From positions 1 through 5,180 of the forward strand of contig QNAY01000127.1 of the NCBI GenBank assembly GCA_003645605.1: a stretch of DNA of 5,180 nt. The letters run 5' to 3'. The translations under genes were made by a program, and so were the position numbers. Source of the DNA: Thermodesulfobacteriota bacterium (GTDB lineage Bacteria; Desulfobacterota; Dissulfuribacteria; Dissulfuribacterales; UBA3076). The notes beneath the pieces were generated by a model. That model was given only the letters and a program-made list of their open reading frames with translations, did not search any database and was not told the DNA's origin. Shown here in pieces: positions 1 through 5,063 of the stretch (position 1 is the stretch's first letter; each line of letters begins with the position of its first letter).

Positions 1-122
1 AAAACTAACCAAAACTGTCATTTCGAGCAAAGCGAGAAATCTTATAGTACTGAAAATACAGGCATTAAAGATTTCTCCCTACGGTCGAAATGACAAAAAG
101 AGGGGTTTTCGTTCAGGCACTA
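1..122 (+). repeat. MITE/REPIN-like palindromic element, copy 1 (left end cut by window)
   Basis: This is the first of three copies of a short non-coding repeat; it matches 3478-3599 with only two substitutions (positions 46 and 59). Its left terminal inverted repeat lies mostly outside the window. The right terminal repeat, GTTTTCGTTCAGGCACTA, is at 105-122. Two inner inverted arms form hairpins at 20-40 and 71-91. It contains no plausible ORF, so it would depend on a transposase encoded elsewhere. It ends 31 bases before the ispE start and occupies most of the upstream region. The repeat is seen directly; the class name is inference. Confidence 0.85.
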
Positions 123-153
123 AATAACCCAATAAACCCAACGTAACCATCAC

Positions 154-993
154 ATGAGTTCCTTGAGCCTTTTGGCCCCTGCCAAAATAAATCTATTTTT
201 GCTGATCAAAGGGCGCCGTCCGGACGGATATCACCTTATTTTTACAATGTTCCAAAAGATTTCTCTCTGGGACGAAATTGATCTGTCTGTGGAACAGGGT
301 AAAAAAAAGGGGATTTATTTAGAATGTCCTGACAGTGAGTTGATCTCAGACCCGGACAACCTGGCATATCAGGCCGCCGAGCTGTTTTTGGAAAAAGCCG
401 GTCTGGATCTCGTGGTTAAAATCCTTTTAAAAAAAAGGATTCCCATAGGCGGAGGTCTTGGTGGCGGCAGCAGTGATGCGGCATCTGTGCTAAAAGGTCT
501 GAATGAGTTGGCTGGCTTTCCTTTAAATGCGGCATCTCTCCATTCGCTTGGCTGTAGTCTCGGTGCGGATGTGCCGTTTTTCCTTCTTGAAGCGCCTGCG
601 GCGGCGGGAAGGGGGGTAGGCACGGAGCTTGAGGTCGTTAATGTTCCGCACGGATGGTATGTGCTGGTCTATCCCGATTTTAGCATAAGTACTCGATGGG
701 CTTATGAAAATTACGTATTGACAGGGCAGGATCAGGACACTATTTTTGACGCCGGAGAGGTCATTCAAGCCGCCATGTGGTTGAATGACCTGGAGAAGGT
801 GGTTATAGGCAAATATCCCGAAATAGGCCGGATCAAGGACGAGCTTGTGGCACTTGGAGCCGAAACGGCCTTGATGTCAGGGAGCGGATCGACGGTCCTT
901 GGGGCTTTTTTGTCTCAGGAAGCAGCCAATCGGGCAGCCTCTAGTCTTGAAGTCAACAGAGGCCTTCACACTTTATTGGTGGAAAGTTTATAA
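154..993 (+). CDS. ispE: 4-diphosphocytidyl-2-C-methyl-D-erythritol kinase
   Basis: A cytosolic GHMP-family kinase that phosphorylates the 2-hydroxyl of CDP-methylerythritol with ATP, the fourth step of the MEP isoprenoid pathway. At 279 residues it has the family's usual length (E. coli about 283). Visible motifs are PAKINLFL at 9-16 with catalytic Lys11, RPDGYH at 22-27, the glycine-rich ATP loop GGGLGGGSSDAA at 99-110, LGADVPFF at 136-143 with catalytic Asp139, NDLE at 211-214, and the C-terminal GHMP motif MSGSGST at 241-247. ATG 154 is chosen because it is the only ATG placed to keep Lys11 near the N terminus. No Shine-Dalgarno sequence precedes it, which is odd. A repeat element lies just upstream, and the 3' end carries the tRNA-Gln promoter. 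No defect is visible. Confidence 0.96.
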   Translation: MSSLSLLAPAKINLFLLIKGRRPDGYHLIFTMFQKISLWDEIDLSVEQGKKKGIYLECPDSELISDPDNLAYQAAELFLEKAGLDLVVKILLKKRIPIGGGLGGGSSDAASVLKGLNELAGFPLNAASLHSLGCSLGADVPFFLLEAPAAAGRGVGTELEVVNVPHGWYVLVYPDFSISTRWAYENYVLTGQDQDTIFDAGEVIQAAMWLNDLEKVVIGKYPEIGRIKDELVALGAETALMSGSGSTVLGAFLSQEAANRAASSLEVNRGLHTLLVESL

Positions 994-994
994 T
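965..994 (+). promoter_or_regulatory. Sigma-70-type promoter for tRNA-Gln
   Basis: TTCACA at 965-970 (5 of 6 with the TTGACA consensus) and a perfect TATAAT at 989-994 are separated by 18 bases. The -10 box overlaps the ispE stop codon (991-993). Transcription would start near 1001, about eight bases before the mature 5' end of tRNA-Gln at 1009, a short leader typical of a tRNA transcript. The motif is seen; its activity is inferred. Confidence 0.7.
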
Positions 995-1008
995 TGAAAA
1001 AAGGCTGT

Positions 1009-1083
1009 TGGGGTGTCGTCAAGTGGTAAGACACGGGTTTTTGGAGCCCGCATTCGGAGGTTCGAGTCCTCCCACCCCAGCCA
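1009..1083 (+). tRNA. tRNA-Gln (anticodon UUG), CCA encoded
   Basis: A complete cloverleaf can be drawn. The 7-bp acceptor stem TGGGGTG/CACCCCA is at 1009-1015 and 1073-1079. The D stem GTC/GAC is at 1018-1020 and 1030-1032. The anticodon stem (1034-1038 with 1046-1050) ends in a T-G pair and encloses the anticodon TTG at 1041-1043. The T stem GGAGG/CCTCC carries a TTCGAGT loop at 1061-1067. The discriminator is G1080 and the 3' CCA is encoded at 1081-1083. The weak first acceptor pair (T-A) and the overall sequence are typical of bacterial glutamine tRNA. No terminator is evident before prs, so the primary transcript may continue into it. Confidence 0.97.
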
Positions 1084-1120
1084 TTATGTAATTAAGAAAT
1101 TATCAGTTAATTGAGTTTGA

Positions 1121-1148
1121 AGTGCCTAAAGTGGGCTTCAGGCACTAA
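1121..1148 (+). repeat. Short hairpin, probable remnant of the repeat element's ends
   Basis: AGTGCCT (1121-1127) and AGGCACT (1140-1146) form a perfect 7-bp stem with a 12-base loop. TTCAGGCACTAA at 1137-1148 is identical to 112-123, the right end of repeat copy 1, and AGTGCCT matches the opposite terminus seen in copy 3. This looks like an internally deleted or solo-end relic of the same family. The identity is seen; the origin is inferred. Confidence 0.55.
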
Positions 1149-1149
1149 C

Positions 1150-1164
1150 CCTAAATGGTTTAGG
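1150..1164 (+). promoter_or_regulatory. Hairpin directly before the prs start
   Basis: CCTAAA (1150-1155) pairs perfectly with TTTAGG (1159-1164) around a TGG loop and ends two bases before the prs ATG. The only Shine-Dalgarno-like bases for prs (AGG, 1162-1164) lie in its 3' strand. The longer TTTAGGC (1159-1165) can instead pair with GCCTAAA at 1124-1130, which overlaps the upstream hairpin, so alternative folds are possible. A role in controlling prs translation is inference only. Confidence 0.35.
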
Positions 1165-1166
1165 CT

Positions 1167-2111
1167 ATGTCAATAAATAATATGCTAATCTTTACTGGAA
1201 ATGCTAATCCTGACTTGGCTCGGGAAATATGTGATTATTTGAGCATGCCTCTTGGCAGGGCATCCGTGCAAACCTTCAGTGATGGTGAAGTGTACTTGGA
1301 GATAGGGGAAAATGTGAGAGGGGCGGATGTGTTTGTAATTCAGCCCACCTGTCCCCCTGTAAACGACAATATGATGGAACTTCTCATAATGGCGGATGCC
1401 TTGAGAAGGGCATCCGCCAGGAGAATTACGGCGGTATTGCCATATTATGGTTATGCCAGACAGGATCGGAAGGTAGCCCCAAGGGTCCCTATTTCCGCCA
1501 AGCTCGTAGCGGATATTATCACCACAGCAGGTGTCAGGAGGGTCCTTGCCGTGGATCTCCATGCCCCGCAGATTCAGGGTTTTTTTAGTATTCCCGTGGA
1601 TCACCTCTTTGCTGCTCCTGTATTGCTCGATTCTCTCAGGGAAAAATTTTCAGAAGAAGTAGTGATGGTGTCTCCTGACGCGGGTGGTGTGGAGCGGACC
1701 AGGGCCTTTGCCAAAAGGTTCGGGGCCGGACTGGCCATAATAGACAAGCGCAGAGATCGGCCTAACGAGTCACAAGTCATGTATGTTATCGGAGACGTAA
1801 AGGGAAAAACGGCTGTGATACTGGATGATATGGTGGATACTGCCGGCACCCTTTGCAAGGCGGCTCGGGCACTCAAGGAACATGGTGCCAATGAGGTCCA
1901 TGGTTGTATTACACATCCCGTACTCTCAGGCCCCGCGATAAGTCGTATCAAGGAATCGGTCCTAGAGTCCTTAGTTGTTACAGATACGATTCCTCTCAGC
2001 GAAGAGGCTCAAAAAGTTGACAAAATTAAGGTGCTGTCTGTATCCGCCCTTTTGGGAGAGGCTATAAGACGCATACATGATGAAGATTCAGTAAGTTCAT
2101 TATTTGTTTAA
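1167..2111 (+). CDS. prs: Ribose-phosphate pyrophosphokinase (PRPP synthetase, class I)
   Basis: Makes phosphoribosyl pyrophosphate from ribose 5-phosphate and ATP in the cytosol, feeding purine, pyrimidine, histidine, tryptophan and NAD synthesis; family members form hexamers. The 314 residues match the usual class I length (about 310-320). Motifs in order are FTGNANP at 9-15, FSDGE at 37-41, [11 protein letters not shown] at 92-102, [11 protein letters not shown] at 130-140 with metal- and ATP-site His132, the flexible-loop DKRR at 193-196 with catalytic Lys194, and the PRPP-binding loop DDMVDTAGT at 220-228. ATG 1167 is preferred because it places GNANP at the normal distance from the N terminus; ATG 1182 is an alternative. 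The ribosome binding site is weak. rplY follows after 15 bases, so the two are probably co-transcribed. Confidence 0.97.
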   Translation: MSINNMLIFTGNANPDLAREICDYLSMPLGRASVQTFSDGEVYLEIGENVRGADVFVIQPTCPPVNDNMMELLIMADALRRASARRITAVLPYYGYARQDRKVAPRVPISAKLVADIITTAGVRRVLAVDLHAPQIQGFFSIPVDHLFAAPVLLDSLREKFSEEVVMVSPDAGGVERTRAFAKRFGAGLAIIDKRRDRPNESQVMYVIGDVKGKTAVILDDMVDTAGTLCKAARALKEHGANEVHGCITHPVLSGPAISRIKESVLESLVVTDTIPLSEEAQKVDKIKVLSVSALLGEAIRRIHDEDSVSSLFV

Positions 2112-2112
2112 A

Positions 2113-2118
2113 AAGGAG
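2113..2118 (+). promoter_or_regulatory. Strong ribosome binding site of rplY
   Basis: AAGGAG lies 8 bases before ATG 2127 and starts two bases after the prs stop codon. It is a near-consensus site, in contrast to the weak or absent sites before prs and ispE, and fixes the rplY start. Confidence 0.85.
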
Positions 2119-2126
2119 TTTTTTTA

Positions 2127-2759
2127 ATGAAAAATGTGGCAATAGATATCCAGGCACGCACAGAGGCAGGGAAAGGGGTGGCCCGTAAGCTCCGTCATGC
2201 AGGGCAGACCCCGGGAGTGCTATACGGGCCGAAGGCCGAGACTATATCGCTTTCCGTGAATACTCATGAGTTCAACAAGCTTCTGAGTTCGGCAGGTGGG
2301 GAGCCATTGCTTTTAACTCTTAATCTGAAGAGCAATGGAGACAGCAGTAGTCATACCGCCCTCATCAAAAATTTGCAATTGCACCCGGTGGATGACAAAA
2401 TACGTCATATAGACTTTTATGAAGTCCTCATGGACGAAGAGGTGCAGGTTGACGTGCCAATTACCGCAGCGGGTAAGGCTAAGGGTGTTGAAACAGATAT
2501 GGGTGTCTTGGAGATCATCCAGCGGACAGTCAAAATATCTTGTCTTCCCTTGGCCATTCCGCGAAATATCCAAATCAATGTTTCTGATCTTGAACTGGGT
2601 GATGTTGTTCATGTTTCAGATATTACGGATCAGGAAGGAATCCGCTTAATGGATGATCCTGAGACGACTTTGATGACTATCGTGGCCTCAAGAGCTGAGG
2701 AAGAGGAGAAGGAAGAGGAGACTGAAGGCGAGGTTGAGGAAAAAGAGGAGTCTGAGTAA
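2127..2759 (+). CDS. rplY: 50S ribosomal protein L25, general stress protein Ctc type
   Basis: A ribosomal protein of the large subunit that binds 5S rRNA. The 210 residues match the two-domain Ctc/TL5 form rather than the short (about 94-residue) E. coli L25. Residues 1 to about 100 are the L25 5S-binding domain, with RTEAGKGVARKLR at 11-23, PGVLYG at 29-34 and HPVDDKIRHIDFYEV at 86-100. Residues from about 105 to 187 form the C-terminal TL5 beta domain. The tail from 189 is highly acidic, with 14 glutamates in the last 22 residues, encoded by an almost all-purine tract. The gene sits between prs and pth, a conserved neighbourhood. A gap of 67 bases with no terminator leads into pth, so one transcript is likely. 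Confidence 0.96.
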   Translation: MKNVAIDIQARTEAGKGVARKLRHAGQTPGVLYGPKAETISLSVNTHEFNKLLSSAGGEPLLLTLNLKSNGDSSSHTALIKNLQLHPVDDKIRHIDFYEVLMDEEVQVDVPITAAGKAKGVETDMGVLEIIQRTVKISCLPLAIPRNIQINVSDLELGDVVHVSDITDQEGIRLMDDPETTLMTIVASRAEEEEKEEETEGEVEEKEESE

Positions 2760-2815
2760 ATGGCATGATCAGTGCTTGGACGAGGTGGTTTGGATTATCT
2801 GCAGGCATAGAAAGT

Positions 2816-2820
2816 GAAGG
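2816..2820 (+). promoter_or_regulatory. Ribosome binding site deciding the TTG start of pth
   Basis: GAAGG lies six bases before TTG 2827. An in-frame TGA at 2815-2817 rules out any start further upstream, and CTG 2821 would be only one base from this site. TTG 2827 is therefore the best start. Confidence 0.7.
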
Positions 2821-2826
2821 CTGATC

Positions 2827-3426
2827 TTGTCTAGGATACTCTTGGTGGGCCTTGGAAATCCCGGCCATCAATATAGGTGTACCCGCCACAATGTAGGCTT
2901 TGCAGTTTTGGATCGTCTGGCCCATCAGTTCGGCCTTGGTTTTATCACGCATAAGAAGTTTCCCTCATACGAGAGTGTATCAGTGTCCATGAGTGGCATT
3001 CCTGCTATACTGCTTAAGCCTTTTACTTACATGAACAGGAGTGGTGACGCCGTAGCCTCAGTCCTTAACTTTTATAAAATTTCTTTGGGCAGGCTCCTGG
3101 TGGTACATGACGATCTGGATTTGTCTCTGGGCAATCTTAAATTCATACAGGGGGGTGGGCCCGGAGGCCATAAAGGAATTGGATCCATTATAAGGTCTGT
3201 TGGCAGCAAGGATTTCCCCCGTCTAAAGATCGGTATTGGAAGGCCTTTCAGTCCTGTACCAATAGACAAATATGTTTTATCACCTTTCCTGCCGGAAGAG
3301 GCCCAAGTGATAGATGATGTCCTTGATGTCAGTATAAAGGGGCTGGTGTGTTTTCTGGAGAAGGGTATTGAAGTTGCCATGAACGAGTTTAATGGCCTTA
3401 AGATAGAACCCAAATTGAGCGATTAG
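2827..3426 (+). CDS. pth: Peptidyl-tRNA hydrolase (bacterial Pth family)
   Basis: Cleaves the ester bond of peptidyl-tRNAs that drop off the ribosome, recycling tRNA in the cytosol; normally essential. At 199 residues it has the usual length (E. coli 194). Visible motifs are VGLGNPG at 7-13 with Asn11, TRHNVGF at 19-25 with catalytic His21, KPFTYMNRSG at 64-73 with Asn70, VVHDDLDL at 92-99 with Asp95, and GGGPGGHKG at 109-117. The last motif has Lys116 where E. coli has an active-site Asn; I believe this variant occurs in other homologues. Translation starts at TTG, supported by GAAGG. It is the last gene of the prs-rplY-pth block, with an intrinsic terminator 15 bases after the stop. ychF, which I recall often following pth in related genomes, is absent here. 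Confidence 0.96.
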   Translation: MSRILLVGLGNPGHQYRCTRHNVGFAVLDRLAHQFGLGFITHKKFPSYESVSVSMSGIPAILLKPFTYMNRSGDAVASVLNFYKISLGRLLVVHDDLDLSLGNLKFIQGGGPGGHKGIGSIIRSVGSKDFPRLKIGIGRPFSPVPIDKYVLSPFLPEEAQVIDDVLDVSIKGLVCFLEKGIEVAMNEFNGLKIEPKLSD

Positions 3427-3440
3427 CTATTACAAACTGT

Positions 3441-3459
3441 CACCCGTTGGGTGTTTTTT
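3441..3459 (+). terminator. Intrinsic terminator after pth
   Basis: CACCC (3441-3445) and GGGTG (3449-3453) form a perfect 5-bp stem with a GTT loop, followed at once by six T residues (3454-3459). It lies 15 bases after the pth stop codon and should end the housekeeping transcript. The stem is short but GC-rich and the T tract is well placed. Confidence 0.8.
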
Positions 3460-3464
3460 CTAAT

Positions 3465-3599
3465 TAGTGTCTGAACGAAAACTAACCAAAACTGTCATTT
3501 CGAGCAAAGCGAGAAATCTTATCGTACTGAAAATATAGGCATTAAAGATTTCTCCCTACGGTCGAAATGACAAAAAGAGGGGTTTTCGTTCAGGCACTA
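3465..3599 (+). repeat. MITE/REPIN-like palindromic element, copy 2 (complete)
   Basis: The only complete copy, 135 bases. Terminal inverted repeats of 18 bp lie at 3465-3482 and 3582-3599 with a single mismatch at T3470. Both ends are TA, and the immediate flanks AAT and ATT extend the symmetry. Inner arms at 3493-3520 and 3545-3572 are inverted with 24 of 28 matches, and each can form its own hairpin (3497-3517 and 3548-3568). No ORF is present. It lies between the pth terminator and the M23 gene. The TA ends could be a TA target duplication, as known for IS630/mariner-type elements, or part of the element itself; one complete copy cannot decide. Confidence 0.9.
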
Positions 3600-3626
3600 A
3601 TTAACGTAATATCCTGATTTTTCAAA

Positions 3627-3654
3627 GCTAAACGCTAACAGCTAACCGCTTAGG
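3627..3654 (+). repeat. Four-unit heptamer tandem repeat
   Basis: The units GCTAAAC, GCTAACA, GCTAACC and GCTTAGG follow each other without gaps, the last being degenerate. The repeat lies 25 bases before the M23 start codon and therefore in its 5' untranslated or promoter region. It may be a slippage-prone spacer or a tandem binding site; the sequence does not say which. Confidence 0.6.
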
Positions 3655-3668
3655 TCGGAGATTTTCAA

Positions 3669-3674
3669 GGGAGG
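3669..3674 (+). promoter_or_regulatory. Ribosome binding site of the M23 peptidase gene
   Basis: GGGAGG lies five bases before ATG 3680. This strong site supports the chosen start and shows the gene is set up for independent translation. Confidence 0.8.
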
Positions 3675-3679
3675 AACAA

Positions 3680-5029
3680 ATGGGCAAATTTTTGGGTTAT
3701 ACTGCATTAATAATCCTGGCTGCCCTTATAGCTGCTGGATGCTTTCTTGGATACTTTCTCTTGGAAGGAAGTCCTCCAGAGCTGCAGGTGGTCTCAGTCC
3801 CGGAGACAATCGGGAGGGAGTACGTACTCACGGTTGAAGTTAAAGACGCCCGGAGTGGAATAAGATCGATTTCTGCCGTCTTGAGCCAAGGGGATAAAGT
3901 CTTTGAACTTGATCCTAAGATTTACAAGACAAAGGAGTGGTGGAGGGGATCCGGGGTCAAGGACGAAAAAATTTTCTGGGTTATCAAACCGTTCGAGTTA
4001 GGCATGACTGAGGGTAAAGCCATTCTCCGGATTACCGCAAGAGACTCGTCCTGGCGAAACGGTCTCAAAGGCAATGAGCAGATTTGGGAAACTGAAGTCC
4101 CAATAGACATAACACCACCCAGGATAGCAGTGAAAAGTACTGTCCATAATATAAGGACAGGAGGTGTCGGTCTTGTATCTTATAAAATAAATGAGTTACC
4201 AAGCAAGACAGGGGTCTGGATAGACGAAAGGTTTTTTCCGGGTTATCCAAAACCTGGAGGGGCAGAGGATATGTACGTGGCCATGGTGGCGGTTCCTTTC
4301 AATGTCAGTAAGCCAAAGAAGGTACTCATCGAGGCGGTAGATCAAGCTGGAAACGTTGCCAGGGTCAGCTTCCCCCATCGTATCCTTCATAAGCCTCCAA
4401 AGGTAGATACAATAAATATAAGTGACCGGTTCCTTGAGCAGAAAATGCCGGACTTCATGGCTAGATACCCCGAATTCAAAGGCTCTCCCCTGGAAGTATT
4501 TTTAGAAGTTAACAGCGAATTAAGGCGTCGCAATAATCAGGAAATTAAAAGTTATTGTAAGAAAAGCGTCCCTGAGATCCTCTGGCACGGAAGATTTGTT
4601 TGCCTTCCCAATTCAGCCTACAGGGCAGGTTTTGGAGACGAGCGTCATTACTTATACAAGGGTAAAGAAATCGGCCGGTCATATCATATGGGGTCAGACC
4701 ATGCCTCAATTTCTCACGCTTTGGTCCCCGCAGGAAATGCCGGCCTTGTCGTGTTTGCAGACTACCTTGGAATCTATGGAAATACAGTAATCCTGGATCA
4801 CGGCCTCGGCCTTTTCAGTATGTACTCCCACCTCAGCGAAATCCAGGTATCAGCAGGTGATAAGGTGGAACGTGGAGATATGATAGGGACAACCGGCATG
4901 ACCGGCCTTGCCGGCGGGGATCATTTACACTTCGGAATGATGGTCCACGGGGTATTTGTTAATCCTATGGAGTGGTGGGATCAAAAATGGATTCAAGACC
5001 ATATTCTAACCAATTTATCTGTGCAATAG
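3680..5029 (+). CDS. Membrane-anchored M23 family metallopeptidase with N-terminal Ig-like repeats
   Basis: A 449-residue zinc peptidase of the LytM/M23 family, likely acting on peptidoglycan cross-links on the outer face of the inner membrane. Residues 5-28 are a continuous hydrophobic segment, probably an uncleaved anchor. Cys21 follows AAG, a poor lipobox, and hydrophobic residues continue after it, so a lipoprotein is less likely. Two beta-rich regions, about 31-142 and 145-236, each begin with a PP motif (SPPEL, TPPRI); the second contains DQAGNVARV, typical of bacterial Ig-like folds. The catalytic domain covers about 315-435. Zinc ligands His336 and Asp340 (HMGSD) and His417 (HLHFG, 415-419) are present, as is catalytic-site His384 (YSHLS), so it should be active rather than an EnvC-like regulator. 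Its cleavage specificity cannot be read from the sequence. It stands alone between inverted repeat copies. Confidence 0.9.
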   Translation: MGKFLGYTALIILAALIAAGCFLGYFLLEGSPPELQVVSVPETIGREYVLTVEVKDARSGIRSISAVLSQGDKVFELDPKIYKTKEWWRGSGVKDEKIFWVIKPFELGMTEGKAILRITARDSSWRNGLKGNEQIWETEVPIDITPPRIAVKSTVHNIRTGGVGLVSYKINELPSKTGVWIDERFFPGYPKPGGAEDMYVAMVAVPFNVSKPKKVLIEAVDQAGNVARVSFPHRILHKPPKVDTINISDRFLEQKMPDFMARYPEFKGSPLEVFLEVNSELRRRNNQEIKSYCKKSVPEILWHGRFVCLPNSAYRAGFGDERHYLYKGKEIGRSYHMGSDHASISHALVPAGNAGLVVFADYLGIYGNTVILDHGLGLFSMYSHLSEIQVSAGDKVERGDMIGTTGMTGLAGGDHLHFGMMVHGVFVNPMEWWDQKWIQDHILTNLSVQ

Positions 5030-5063
5030 AGTTTTTGTCCGTTGTTTTTTCTTGTAATGTAAA

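Noticed and set aside
21..48. TATAGT at 43-48 as an ispE promoter -10 box
   Set aside because: There is no acceptable -35 box at the right distance, and the other two copies have TATCGT at the same place.
1..123. CRISPR array or toxin-antitoxin system linked to the repeats
   Set aside because: The repeats are about 1.5-3.5 kb apart with no regular spacers, and there are no cas-like or toxin-like genes in the window.
369..768. Minus-strand ORFs inside ispE, and similar overlapping frames within prs, rplY, pth and the M23 gene
   Set aside because: They are shadows of strongly supported genes; they show no recognisable domains or ribosome binding sites.
1090..1112. Terminator between tRNA-Gln and prs (AATTAA and TTAATT inverted repeat)
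   Set aside because: The stem is pure A-T, only 6 bp, and has no following T tract.
1140..1160. Sigma-54 type site starting at GGCAC (1141-1145)
   Set aside because: There is no TTGC-like -12 element at the required spacing, and GGCAC is explained by the repeat terminus.
3583..3612. Possible outward promoter from repeat copy 2 (TTTTCG, 18 bases, TAATAT) toward the M23 gene
   Set aside because: Only 3 of 6 and 4 of 6 consensus matches, and the -10 bases are not present beside copy 1, so this is not better than chance.
5024..5063. Intrinsic terminator after the M23 gene
   Set aside because: There are T-rich runs but no GC-rich stem before them.
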